DNA of 64,000 nt from Geotalea sp. SG265 (GTDB taxonomy: Bacteria; Desulfobacterota; Desulfuromonadia; Geobacterales; Geobacteraceae), in NCBI RefSeq assembly GCF_022808985.1, contig NZ_JAKZFT010000006.1, positions 186,001-250,000 on the forward strand, in the 5' to 3' direction. The notes beneath the pieces were generated by a model. That model was not told the DNA's origin, searched no databases, and saw only the letters and a program-made list of their open reading frames with translations. This document shows positions 34,639 to 43,010 of the stretch, one piece after another (positions within the stretch are counted from its first letter, which is position 1; every line of letters starts with the position of its first letter). Both the position numbers and the translations under genes were made by a program.

Positions 34639-35187
34639 CTAATAATAGAAGGTGGGGGGTGTCACTACCCACAGTATCTTTGCTGCCGTCTTACCGATGT
34701 TCTTGACCGTATGCTTCTTATCGGAAGTGAAATAAAAACATTCCTCTTTTTTGATGGTGTGGGTCTTCTCGTCCAGTTTCAGTTGAATCCTGCCGCTCAG
34801 CACATAGCCGAATTCCTCACCCTCGTGGACCGGCTGCTCATCCATCTCCTCACCCGGCTCCAGGGTCACCAGCACCGGATCCATCTCCCGGTTCTGGGCG
34901 CCAGGCACCAGTAGTTCCACCTTTATCCCTTCGTCGTCATGGGTGGCCTGCACCCGGGCATCCTTGCCGAAAGCGACGTTTTCGTCATCGGCAACGTCAC
35001 TGAAAAACTCCTGCATACTCACGCCAAAGACATCGATAATGTCCTTGAGCGTGGCAATGGATGGAGATGTGGCATCGTTTTCCAGCTGCGAGATGTACCC
35101 CTTGGTCAGGTCGGCACGGCTGGCCAGTTCTTCCTGGGTCAGAGAATTGACCATTCTCAGCCGTTTCAATCGCTCACCGATCTTCAA
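34639..35187 (-). CDS. XRE-family regulator with C-terminal cupin sensor
   Basis: 182 residues from a TTG at 35187, which has GGAGG just upstream and makes the protein start at the helix-turn-helix (KIGERLKRLRMVNSLTQEELASRADLTKGYISQLE), as in relatives. A start at 35262 would add 25 residues lying over two operator-like palindromes. Residues ~105-175 are a cupin (LEPGEEMDEQPVHEGEEFGYVLSGRIQLKL). Relatives of this HTH-cupin design (for example PuuR) respond to polyamines or amino acids. First gene before the polyamine genes and divergent from proC, so it may control either. Confidence 0.8.
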   Translation of the reverse strand: MKIGERLKRLRMVNSLTQEELASRADLTKGYISQLENDATSPSIATLKDIIDVFGVSMQEFFSDVADDENVAFGKDARVQATHDDEGIKVELLVPGAQNREMDPVLVTLEPGEEMDEQPVHEGEEFGYVLSGRIQLKLDEKTHTIKKEECFYFTSDKKHTVKNIGKTAAKILWVVTPPTFYY

Positions 35188-35219
35188 ACATGCCTCCACA
35201 GTTTGCCATTCGACTTCAG

Positions 35220-35270
35220 GTTTAGTAATGGTAAACTTTTTGTCGGATGCCGAGTTTAGCATTTCTAAAC
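35220..35270. promoter_or_regulatory. Two operator-like inverted repeats before the XRE-cupin gene
   Basis: GTTTAG-N5-CTAAAC at 35254-35270 is a perfect inverted repeat. A second, imperfect site GTTTAG-N5-GTAAAC lies at 35220-35236, centred 34 bp away (about three helical turns on the same face). They sit upstream of the preferred start at 35187 and fit autoregulation by the encoded HTH protein. Confidence 0.6.
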
Positions 35271-35443
35271 TTTATGTTTAATCTCAGCACAAACGGCTAA
35301 GGTTTATAATATAAGTAGTTCCCCATGTCAAATGTTTTTTGCGGGGGGAAGTCCAAGAGAATAGGCTTCTTTTTATTGACTTTTATATATGGATTGATTA
35401 CCTATCAGGGAGCGAAAAACTTGAGATACAGTTGGAGGACCTG

Positions 35444-36256
35444 ATGATAAAAGAGAACAAAATCGGCTTCATCGGCGGTGGCAATATGGCGGAAGCATTG
35501 ATCAAAGGGCTGATCAGCGGCGGAGTTCCGGCGAAAGAGCTCCTGGTGGCTGAGCCGCTAGCAGCACGCCGGGATTTCCTGCAAGAGCGATACGAAGTCA
35601 GCGTCACCGGGGAAAACAGCGCCGTCATGGGCGCCTGCACGGTCATCCTGCTCTGCATCAAACCGCAGATTCATGCCCAGGCCTTGCAGGCGTTACAGGG
35701 TACCGTCCGTCCCGACCAACTGTTCATCTCCATCATGGCGGGGGTAAAGACCGCCGCCGTCGAGGAACTGCTCGGAGGGACACCGCGAGTGGTACGGGTG
35801 ATGCCCAATACGCCGGCCCTGGTGATGAAGGGTGCGGCAGCACTCTCTGCCGGCAGCCACGCCACCGGTGAAGACCTTTCCCTGGCCTGCAATATCTTCA
35901 ATATGGTGGGGAAAAGCTGGGTGGTGGAAGAAAAGCTGCTGGACGCGGTCACGGGGCTCTCGGGCAGCGGCCCCGCCTACGTGCTCACCTTCATCGAGGC
36001 ACTTTCAGACGCCGGCGTAAAGAACGGCCTAACTCGCGAAGCGGCCACAGGCCTGGCGGCACAGACCGTACTGGGCACGGCGAAGCTGCTCCTTGAGACC
36101 CACGAGCACCCGGCCGTCCTCAGGGACAAGGTCACCTCGCCTGGTGGCACCACTATTGCCGGCGTGGCCGCCATGGAAAAGGCAGGAATCCGCAATGCGG
36201 TCATGGCTGCAGTGGATGCGGCAACTGCGCGATCGGCGGAACTGGGAAAAAAGTAA
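35444..36256 (+). CDS. proC: Pyrroline-5-carboxylate reductase
   Basis: 270 residues from the ATG at 35444 (GGAGG six bases upstream). It makes proline from pyrroline-5-carboxylate with NAD(P)H. The N-terminal Rossmann motif is KIGFIGGGNMAEALIKGL; HVRVMPNTPA-like VVRVMPNTPALV (~121) and the family signature LSGSGPAYVLTFIEALSDAGVKNGL (~165-190) are intact; PGGTTIAGV closes the domain. Divergent from the XRE-cupin gene; followed by a terminator. Confidence 0.93.
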   Translation: MIKENKIGFIGGGNMAEALIKGLISGGVPAKELLVAEPLAARRDFLQERYEVSVTGENSAVMGACTVILLCIKPQIHAQALQALQGTVRPDQLFISIMAGVKTAAVEELLGGTPRVVRVMPNTPALVMKGAAALSAGSHATGEDLSLACNIFNMVGKSWVVEEKLLDAVTGLSGSGPAYVLTFIEALSDAGVKNGLTREAATGLAAQTVLGTAKLLLETHEHPAVLRDKVTSPGGTTIAGVAAMEKAGIRNAVMAAVDAATARSAELGKK

Positions 36257-36280
36257 CGAATTGAAATTCTTCGAAAAGAA

Positions 36281-36315
36281 AAGCGGTTGAGTCGGATGAC
36301 TCAACCGCTTTTTTT
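36281..36315. terminator. Terminator between proC and the convergent Cys-rich gene
   Basis: AAGCGGTTGAGTC (36281-36293) pairs perfectly with GACTCAACCGCTT (36298-36310) around a four-base loop, followed by T on the plus strand. It overlaps the 3' end of the minus-strand small gene. Confidence 0.9.
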
Positions 36316-36489
36316 GTCTGCGGATTTCCGGTTCAGGAACTCATAGAGGGCGATCTGCTCTGCGATGGAGAGCTTTCTTTTCCCTTGGCACCCTTTACCC
36401 AGGCACATGCGACAGCGGTCATCGGAGCACCACTGGCAGAAGCGGCAGTCGGGGCAGGGATGCTTTTTGGGAGAGCCCTGATCTGCCAC
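36301..36489 (-). CDS. Cys-rich small protein, 62 aa
   Basis: A short protein with seven cysteines in residues ~12-36 (CPDCRFCQWCSDDRCRMC...GC), likely a zinc or iron-sulfur binding knuckle, followed by a helical tail (SIAEQIALYEFLNRK). The GTG start overlaps the stop of the deacetylase gene by one base, suggesting translational coupling. Function unknown. Confidence 0.6.
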   Translation of the reverse strand: MADQGSPKKHPCPDCRFCQWCSDDRCRMCLGKGCQGKRKLSIAEQIALYEFLNRKSADKKSG

Positions 36490-37313
36490 TAAAAGGCAAT
36501 ATTCCGCTTCGGTGCCGCGCCGGCAACGATCTGGGCAAAGGCCTTGCCCTGGTCGGCGTTGATGAGCAGGTAGCGCGGAAGCTTCATGATGTTATCATTG
36601 GGGCCGGCATGATGGGCCTCGATGGTGAAAGTCGCCTTGTAGCCTGCTTCAGCGGCTTTTTTCAAGAGGTAGTCATCGTAGATGCCGAAAGGCCAGGCAA
36701 GCATATCCACAGAGATACCCAATTGCTTGTCCAGCCGCTCCTTGGACTTCTTCAGCTGGGTGTTCACGGACTTCTCGAACTCCACCGGGGTCATCTTTTT
36801 CTTGTCCCGTTTGAAGTTTGGATGCCAGAAGGTGTGGGACTGGATGTCGAAGAGTCCGGTCTTTTTCAACTCCCGCAGCTGATCCCAGGTCATGGCGTAC
36901 TTGGCGTTGGAGATGGCGGACGGATAGACGAAGACGGTGACCGGCACATTGTATTTCTTTGCCAGTGGAAGCATATCGCTATAGACACTCTTATGGGCGT
37001 CATCCTCGACGATCACCACCGATTTGGGCGCGGGGGCCGGACCCTTCTTCTGATAGTAATCTATCAGCTTGCGTAGGGGAATGACCTTGTAGCCGTTGTC
37101 GCGCAGGAACTTGAGATGTTCCTCGAAGACGGATGTCTTGATGGTCATGCCGTCGGCTACGGTGGGACCAAAGCGATGGTAGAGCAGGATCGGCACATTG
37201 GGTGACTGGGTTGCGGCAGGGGTTCCATTCTTTGCTACAGGTGGTGCGGCATGAACGGGAAGGATGGTGAAAAGAGAGAACAACAGGACGAACAGCAGCA
37301 GTCGGGACTTCAT
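36489..37313 (-). CDS. Secreted polysaccharide deacetylase (NodB fold)
   Basis: 274 residues with a signal peptide (ending VHA). The domain has VPILLYHRFG (~45), VVIVEDDAHKSVYSDMLPL where the catalytic DD replaces the usual TFDDG, SHTFWHPNF supplying the two metal-binding histidines, and MLAWPFGIYDDYLLKKAAEAGYKATFTIE. Such enzymes remove N- or O-acetyl groups from cell-wall or exopolysaccharide. A four-codon open frame (ATGAAAGTCCCATGA) directly precedes and overlaps the start codon. Confidence 0.83.
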   Translation of the reverse strand: MKSRLLLFVLLFSLFTILPVHAAPPVAKNGTPAATQSPNVPILLYHRFGPTVADGMTIKTSVFEEHLKFLRDNGYKVIPLRKLIDYYQKKGPAPAPKSVVIVEDDAHKSVYSDMLPLAKKYNVPVTVFVYPSAISNAKYAMTWDQLRELKKTGLFDIQSHTFWHPNFKRDKKKMTPVEFEKSVNTQLKKSKERLDKQLGISVDMLAWPFGIYDDYLLKKAAEAGYKATFTIEAHHAGPNDNIMKLPRYLLINADQGKAFAQIVAGAAPKRNIAF

Positions 37314-37625
37314 GGGACTTTCATACCTCCGGAGATTATTGACTCCGGTCAGTGTAACGGAAATTGCAAGGGACGGAAACTAAATTGATGGAAAAATCAT
37401 TGGGAAGATTAGAGGTGCTTCGTGATTATCCCAGAGATTCCGGCTGTCGCGGCCTCGTCCGTTCGCTCGGTCGCCACAGCTGCGGACCTAGCAGTGCCGA
37501 CTCCCTAAGCAGCCTATCACAGTGGATGAAACTTCTCGCGCTCCGTTGAACCAGCGGCGGGTGTCCGCTCGCCGCTGTGGCTCAGTCGCTCACTCCCGAA
37601 GCCACAACAGCCTTCCGACATCCAC
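37314..37625. repeat. Intergenic region holding the inverted copy of the hairpin-ended element (37444-37600)
   Basis: No gene. Read on the minus strand, 37600 to 37444 repeats the element of 8465-8616: GAGTGAGCGAC, GCCACAGCGGCGAGCGGAC, CACCCGCCGC, a different centre, then AGGTCCGCAGCTGTGGCGA and CGGACGA. Ends are nearly identical while centres differ. Confidence 0.7.
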
Positions 37626-38435
37626 TTACAGTTTTACCTCGTCGGGGCCTGGCTGCCTCGTCTCCCGCTCAAGATAACTCCTGATCTCCTTGAGGCTTTC
37701 GACGATGATCCGTTCGTCCCGGGGAAATTCGTGGGGAGACAGCTCCAGGGTCAAGGTTTCGCTGTAGTCCGTATTGCGCAGGTGGTTGAGGAATCGGGTC
37801 AGGGGGAGGATGCCGCGTCCCGGCAGCAGGTGTTCCCGGCCGTGACCGTAATCGGAAAAGTGGATATTGCGGATGCGCCCCGAGTTATAGAAGAGGTAGA
37901 AGTCATTGATAAAGTTGGCTTTCCCCGAACCCATGTGCGTGCAGTCAAAGGTAAGGAAGAGGTTTCTTTCGTGGAGAAAGTCGATCATTTTTTCCGTATT
38001 GGCAAGGATGTGGGGGTTGATCTTGTATCTTCCCACCCAGGGCATGTTCTCCAGGGTCACCATCACCCCGGCCCGCCCCACCTCCTCCTGAAAATCCATG
38101 ATCCGGTAGAGCCAGCGCCAGAAACGGAATTCCCCCCCCAGCCATGAAGGGGGATGAAAGTTGACCAGCGGCACGCCGCAGTCCGCGGCTATTTCCACCG
38201 ACCGCTTCAAGGAATCCATGGGGGTGCCCCATCCGTCCAGGAGCATGAACGGGGCGTGCAGGGAAAGGATCGGCAGGATCTCCGAGAGGGCCTTGATCAG
38301 GCGGCGGCTGTTCACCTTCTGAAATTCGTGGTTGATGATCAGTTCGACGCCGTCGAAGCCGGTTTCTCCGGCGATGGCGAAGACCCTGTCCAGGGGAAAG
38401 GTGAAGAGGGTGCCTGTGGATATGGAAAGTTTCAT
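37626..38435 (-). CDS. Xylose-isomerase-like TIM-barrel protein (sugar phosphate isomerase/epimerase family)
   Basis: 269 residues of the AP-endonuclease-2/xylose isomerase-like fold. Metal-site segments are visible: GFDGVELIINHEF, LSLHAPFM, LVNFHPPSW, VTLENMPW, LTFDCTHMG, IRNIHFSDYGHGREHLLPG and LTLELSPHEF. The HFSDYGxGREHLLPGxG motif is typical of this isomerase group. Substrate unknown. It starts 7 bp after the DUF294 protein's stop, so the two are co-transcribed. Confidence 0.75.
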   Translation of the reverse strand: MKLSISTGTLFTFPLDRVFAIAGETGFDGVELIINHEFQKVNSRRLIKALSEILPILSLHAPFMLLDGWGTPMDSLKRSVEIAADCGVPLVNFHPPSWLGGEFRFWRWLYRIMDFQEEVGRAGVMVTLENMPWVGRYKINPHILANTEKMIDFLHERNLFLTFDCTHMGSGKANFINDFYLFYNSGRIRNIHFSDYGHGREHLLPGRGILPLTRFLNHLRNTDYSETLTLELSPHEFPRDERIIVESLKEIRSYLERETRQPGPDEVKL

Positions 38436-38441
38436 GGCCCC

Positions 38442-39674
38442 CTACCCTTGCTCCGAAAATAGCTGGTAGACAAGCTTCTGCAGGTTGACAACAGCCTCAA
38501 GGGCACCCTTGAACTGATAGGCATCCTCTTCTCCCAGTTCATCGGGATTCAGGTAAAACTCCTGCGCGGCCCAATCATCCATTACGATGGCGTGCCTGAT
38601 CCGGCAGCCGGCAAGGAGGTGGTAGGCTCTGAGCAGTCGGTCTGCCAGGTCCACCGCCAGATGACCGCCATCGACCAGTCCCTTGATCCGCCCGATGGTC
38701 CCCGTTTCCTGCAGACCATGATGCACCGCCAGAATGCGCACGTTGATCATGAGCGGATGCAGAGCGGCTTCGTGCAGCTTGAACCGGCCACGGTGCTCAC
38801 CGCTGCGAAGGGTTTTCAAGGTGCCGAACATCCCCAGTGCCACCGGCAGGGAAGAGAGTTTTCGCACCGCCTGGGCAAAGATATCCTTTTCCTGCGTTTG
38901 TGACAGCGCCTCTGCAGCAACGCTTTTCATGCCTGCCATGAGAGTTTTGTCTCCGGCAACGCCTCTTAAATCACCAAGGAGAGCCAAGGTCTCTCCGACT
39001 TTTTCTCCCCGCTGAATCCTGCTGGAGCACCAGCTTCGCCACTGGCTCTCAGAGCCTTGCCACAATCCACTATCATCGGAAAAGCGGTGGCCCATGGCAA
39101 AGATGCCACACGATTCCAGGAGGGCGATCAGGCGGTAGCCCATCTCCTCGAAACAGCCCGCAAGCTCTGTCTTTAAGTCGGGATAAATGAGGAAGTACCG
39201 GGAAACTGTACCCGGCAGCGACTCGCCACGCCCGGCATCGCCAGTTGCCATAAGGCAGCAGGAATTGGGTTCTGACGGTGCCGTCTCGGTGCAAGCTTCG
39301 GCCAAAGCAAGAGCCCTGCGAAGCAGAAGTTCGAGAAAAGCGGCATACAGGCCATGAAAAGCAATGACCGAGCCCCTTCTGTTGAAATGGTCCCGGGCCA
39401 GGGCTGTGAAGCGGCTGCAGGCATCAGGGAGCTGGTCGGCAAATTCAAGCCGCGACAATTCCTCCATCTGCAGGCGGAAAAGGCGCGAGCATTCTTCCTC
39501 GAAGTCCAGCTCCGCCCCTATACGATCACGCAACCCGCAGAGCAGCGCCTCGTCTTCCCCCACGAGGAGATAGGCCATCTTCGCCGCCAGTTTTTCCCGC
39601 ACGGCAGCCAGCAGATGGGTAGCGCTCTGGGTGGCAACGATATCACCCCCCTTGGCACCAAGAAAAATCGCCAT
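38442..39674 (-). CDS. DUF294-type nucleotidyltransferase-like protein
   Basis: 410 residues. The central part (FEEMGYRLIALLESCGI...SQWRSWCSSRI) and the following helical region (LLGDLRGVAGDKTLM...) resemble the DUF294 nucleotidyltransferase and substrate-binding domains found beside GlnD-like proteins. The canonical GSxxRxE nucleotidyltransferase loop is not evident, so the protein may be inactive. In many proteobacteria DUF294 genes sit beside acetate-type sodium symporters, as here (70 bp after the SSS gene). A regulatory role for the transporter is inferred. Confidence 0.6.
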   Translation of the reverse strand: MAIFLGAKGGDIVATQSATHLLAAVREKLAAKMAYLLVGEDEALLCGLRDRIGAELDFEEECSRLFRLQMEELSRLEFADQLPDACSRFTALARDHFNRRGSVIAFHGLYAAFLELLLRRALALAEACTETAPSEPNSCCLMATGDAGRGESLPGTVSRYFLIYPDLKTELAGCFEEMGYRLIALLESCGIFAMGHRFSDDSGLWQGSESQWRSWCSSRIQRGEKVGETLALLGDLRGVAGDKTLMAGMKSVAAEALSQTQEKDIFAQAVRKLSSLPVALGMFGTLKTLRSGEHRGRFKLHEAALHPLMINVRILAVHHGLQETGTIGRIKGLVDGGHLAVDLADRLLRAYHLLAGCRIRHAIVMDDWAAQEFYLNPDELGEEDAYQFKGALEAVVNLQKLVYQLFSEQG

Positions 39675-39744
39675 TCAAGTCACTCCTGTAACATGACTCT
39701 GCAGTAAAGCAGGATCCACGCCCTCACTCTTCACTCTTCACTCT

Positions 39745-41268
39745 TCAATCAAGGTGTCCATGCACCTGTTCGGCAAGAAAGCGCTGCATCTCTTCATCGG
39801 GGGGTGGGGTCAACAGCGAAACGGCTATTATCACGGCGATAACTAGCGGCGCCCCGCACAGGGCAGAGGCGGTCAAAGGAAAAAGCTTGCCCACAACTGG
39901 CAATGCACCGGCCAGAAGCGGCGACGAAAAGGTAACGACGATGCCGGTGATCATGCCGGCAATGGCTCCCTGGCGGTTCGCCCTCCCCCACCAGATGCCC
40001 ATGAGGAAGACAGGAAAAAAGGTGTTTCCCGCCAGGGCAAAGGCAACGGCGGTGATTTCGGCGATCATGGCCCAGGGTCGCAGCGCCAGGAGAAAGACGA
40101 TGCCGGCGAGTGCCAGGATAGCTCCTTTGGCCATGGCCATTTTTCGGGCTTCCGAAGCCAGGGGATTGATCAGCCGGTAATAGATATCGTGGGAAAAGGA
40201 GGCGGCGCCGTTCATGAGCAGCCCCGCCACGTTGAAGAAGGTGGCGCTGACGGCGCCGGCGGCAAGGATGCCGGTCAGCCAGACGGGTGCTCCCTGTGCC
40301 GCCTTCAGAACGGTAAGATCCGCAACCTGCCGGGCTGTTGCCAAGTCCAGCATGATGCCGTTTCGCGCCTCCAGCAGTTTGGCAAAGACGGCATAGGCAG
40401 GGGCCGACCAGTAGATGAGAGCAATGAAGAAGAGCCCCCAGACCAGGCTCCAGCGCGCGTCCCGGATGTTGGGAACCACGTAGAAGCGGGAAAGCACGTG
40501 GGGAAGCCCGGCAGTCCCCACCATCAGGGTAAAGCAGAGGGCACTCCACTGGAAAAAGGACCCGGCAACAAAGGGGGTGGCAAAATCGACCCGGAATTCC
40601 CGTGCCAGGTCCTGGATTCCCTGCCCATAACCGAACTGGGGCAGTATCCAGAAGTATCCCAGCTTCCAGGCCAGGAACATGAGAGGGACGATGAAGGAGA
40701 CGATCAGGACGAAGTACTGCATCTGCTGGTTCCTCGCCACCCCCAGCATGCCGCAGATGACTACGTAGGAAACCACCGCCGCCGCCCCCACCATGAGCCC
40801 GGTGGTATAGTCGGTCCCCAGCAGCCAGGCGAAGACCATGCCGAGCCCCTTGAACTGGGCCACGCTGTAAATTATGGAAATAACGATGGAAACAAGGGCG
40901 GCGATGAAACGGGCGGCATCGGAATCGTAGCGGTCGCCGACGAAATCGGGGGTGGTGAATTTGCCGAAGCGCCGGATCTGCCCCGACATCAGCACCAGGA
41001 GCAGCACGTAGCCGCCGGTCCAGCCGATGACGTAGGCAAAGCCAAGGTAGCCTTCCAGATAGATGATGCCGGCGAGCCCGAGAAAGCTGGCCGCGCTCAT
41101 CCAGTTGCTGGCGATTGCGGCTCCTCCCCCGACACGGCCGATATAGCGTCCGCCGAAACCGTAGCTGGAACTCTCCCGCGTCTTGGCGCTCAAACCGGCC
41201 AGAACGAAGGCGATGAGAACGGCAACAACAAAAATCAGCGGCCAGATGGATAGGTTTGGGCTAGTCAT
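39745..41268 (-). CDS. Sodium/solute symporter (SSS family, ActP-like)
   Basis: 507 residues from the ATG at 41268, overlapping the DUF4212 stop by 8 bp. About thirteen membrane segments; SSYGFGGRYIGRVGGGAAIASNWMSAASFLGLAGIIYLEGYLGFAYVIGW is the SSS N-terminal signature with the sodium-site serines, and TAGLPHVLSRFYVVPNIRDAR is typical of acetate/short-chain monocarboxylate members. It probably imports acetate or a similar acid, the main electron donor in Geobacter; the substrate is inferred from relatives. Confidence 0.87.
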   Translation of the reverse strand: MTSPNLSIWPLIFVVAVLIAFVLAGLSAKTRESSSYGFGGRYIGRVGGGAAIASNWMSAASFLGLAGIIYLEGYLGFAYVIGWTGGYVLLLVLMSGQIRRFGKFTTPDFVGDRYDSDAARFIAALVSIVISIIYSVAQFKGLGMVFAWLLGTDYTTGLMVGAAAVVSYVVICGMLGVARNQQMQYFVLIVSFIVPLMFLAWKLGYFWILPQFGYGQGIQDLAREFRVDFATPFVAGSFFQWSALCFTLMVGTAGLPHVLSRFYVVPNIRDARWSLVWGLFFIALIYWSAPAYAVFAKLLEARNGIMLDLATARQVADLTVLKAAQGAPVWLTGILAAGAVSATFFNVAGLLMNGAASFSHDIYYRLINPLASEARKMAMAKGAILALAGIVFLLALRPWAMIAEITAVAFALAGNTFFPVFLMGIWWGRANRQGAIAGMITGIVVTFSSPLLAGALPVVGKLFPLTASALCGAPLVIAVIIAVSLLTPPPDEEMQRFLAEQVHGHLD

Positions 41269-41584
41269 AGGATCTGTCTCTCCTGCGGCTGTGACTTTCG
41301 CTGAGGCGGTCAATACAAAGATTGAAAGCGATGCAGAGGATGATGAACCAAAGTGGCAGGAATTGGCCGGTAAACCAGAAATGGAAGGGCAAGGTGAAAA
41401 AGGTGCGGAGAGTCAAGGCACTCTGCCCGCTTCGGTCCCCGAGCAGAACCAGCAGCAGCTGGAAGCCGAAGGTCAGGATCAGCCAGCCCAGCAGGATCAG
41501 GATGGTAATGCGAACCTCATCGCGCATATAACCGCGCTTGGGCCTGAAAAAATTGACGCGGTATGGTTCTTTGCCAGCGTTCAT
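41261..41584 (-). CDS. DUF4212 small subunit of the sodium symporter
   Basis: 107 residues from the ATG at 41584 (GGAGG seven bases upstream; a GTG six bases earlier is too close to it). Two membrane helices (ILILLGWLILTFGFQLLLVLL and WFIILCIAFNLCIDRL) and FHFWFTGQFLPLWFI match DUF4212, the accessory subunit encoded before SSS transporters. Overlaps the transporter start by 8 bp. Confidence 0.85.
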   Translation of the reverse strand: MNAGKEPYRVNFFRPKRGYMRDEVRITILILLGWLILTFGFQLLLVLLGDRSGQSALTLRTFFTLPFHFWFTGQFLPLWFIILCIAFNLCIDRLSESHSRRRDRSYD

Positions 41585-41609
41585 CGTCACACCTCCCCGG
41601 TGCTTGTCG

Positions 41610-42806
41610 CTATGATGGTTTCATCACTTCCCGCAGGACCGTCGTGGCGTAGGAGCCCTTCGGCAGGGAGAACTCCAGCACGAGCCCCGATCCGTCAGTC
41701 TCTATCCCGATTTCCTTGACCGGCACCCGCAGGGGGCGGCGTTCTCCCTCCATGCGCAGCCCTCCGTCCAGGGCAAAGCTCTGCAGGGTCAGGCCTTCAG
41801 CCTCCAAGAGCCGCCGCTCCCGGACCAGGGGCTCACCTTCCGGCTCCTTCATACGGCAGCCGAACATGGGGCCGGTGGCCGAAATCTCGAAGAGGGACGC
41901 CCGCGGCGCCTCGGCAGCGGCATCGGTGACGAGAAAGCAGGCGCCGTTATCGTGCTTATAGGCCACGTCCCCATCAAAAACCCGGTCCAGGCTGTCCAAA
42001 CGCTCAGCAAGCACCCGGTCGAACAGCTCTGACTGGAAGGCGGACAGGTATAGCTTGCGCAGCCGCGGATGAACGGCACGAAAGGCCTTTTCCGGTGCAT
42101 CGGGCAGCCTGACCAGTTTCTGCAGCAGCTCCCGCGCAGTTCGGCAATGGGGCGGAAAGACGCCGAGGCTTTTTTCCAGATCCCCCGCCTTGAATGCCTC
42201 GATGGCCAGCCGCCAGCGTTCGTCGGTCACCCTGTCCGGCTCCCCGATCAGCGCATTTATGGCGCCTCCATAGTCTCCCCTCAGCATGGCGCCGCCGATC
42301 AGATGGGAATTGCCCTGGGCGCCGTAACGCTGTTCGCCGAAGAAATTCGGCACCCCCCTTTTCTCCAGGACGGCAAGTACTGCAGCGGCGCGTGTGCCGG
42401 CATCGCCATCGACACCGCCGATGCGGATGCGGAAACGGTTGCCCCGCAGATGGCCCAGCTTCAGTTTGTTTTTGTGGCGCACCGCCGACACGATCTTGAT
42501 ACCCGGCAGCTCCGACCTCAGCAGCTGCTCGGGTGCCACCCGGGGCAAGGAGATGGTCTGGCGGGTGATACCCCGGGCATCCTTCATGCCGGCGTAGCCC
42601 ACATCGCGTTCCCCTACCCCCACTGTCCTGGCTATGCGGCGGACGGCCTCAAGGGTGGTGATGCCACTCTTTTCAATCACGGCATAGGTATGCTCTCCAT
42701 CCCCGCAAGGCTCGTACAATGGGATTTCTGTCACACGGAAGTCTTCCGCCGTCTCCTTGAAGATGCCGCCGATGCCTGGTATGTCCCGGGTAAGAAAGGT
42801 ATGCAA
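41610..42806 (-). CDS. truD: tRNA pseudouridine(13) synthase
   Basis: 398 residues from a TTG at 42806 with GGAGG five bases before it; the frame can be extended by four codons but then starts on the ribosome binding site. TruD converts U13 of tRNA(Glu) to pseudouridine. Catalytic motif GYAGMKDARGITRQ with the essential aspartate, the NFFGEQRYG motif and AFQSELFDRVL are present. Length is slightly above the E. coli protein (349). Monocistronic. Confidence 0.9.
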   Translation of the reverse strand: MHTFLTRDIPGIGGIFKETAEDFRVTEIPLYEPCGDGEHTYAVIEKSGITTLEAVRRIARTVGVGERDVGYAGMKDARGITRQTISLPRVAPEQLLRSELPGIKIVSAVRHKNKLKLGHLRGNRFRIRIGGVDGDAGTRAAAVLAVLEKRGVPNFFGEQRYGAQGNSHLIGGAMLRGDYGGAINALIGEPDRVTDERWRLAIEAFKAGDLEKSLGVFPPHCRTARELLQKLVRLPDAPEKAFRAVHPRLRKLYLSAFQSELFDRVLAERLDSLDRVFDGDVAYKHDNGACFLVTDAAAEAPRASLFEISATGPMFGCRMKEPEGEPLVRERRLLEAEGLTLQSFALDGGLRMEGERRPLRVPVKEIGIETDGSGLVLEFSLPKGSYATTVLREVMKPS

Positions 42807-43010
42807 CACTCCCTCCAAATAAAACCCTGTTTTTTAATTTCGCCACATAATACCGCCTGCCCGCGCATCTTTCAACAGGATTCAACTGTTTCCGGCAGGA
42901 GCAGAAGAATCTCCACCGCCTCCATTTGCCATCCCTGAATTTTCAATTAAAATAACCTAATACCATCACAACCCGCAGGCTCTCTGAACCGCGGCACCCG
43001 AGGAGAACAA

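Noticed and set aside
40189-41253. 354-codon plus-strand frame opposite the sodium symporter
   Set aside because: Antisense shadow; very polar composition expected from reversed membrane-protein codons.
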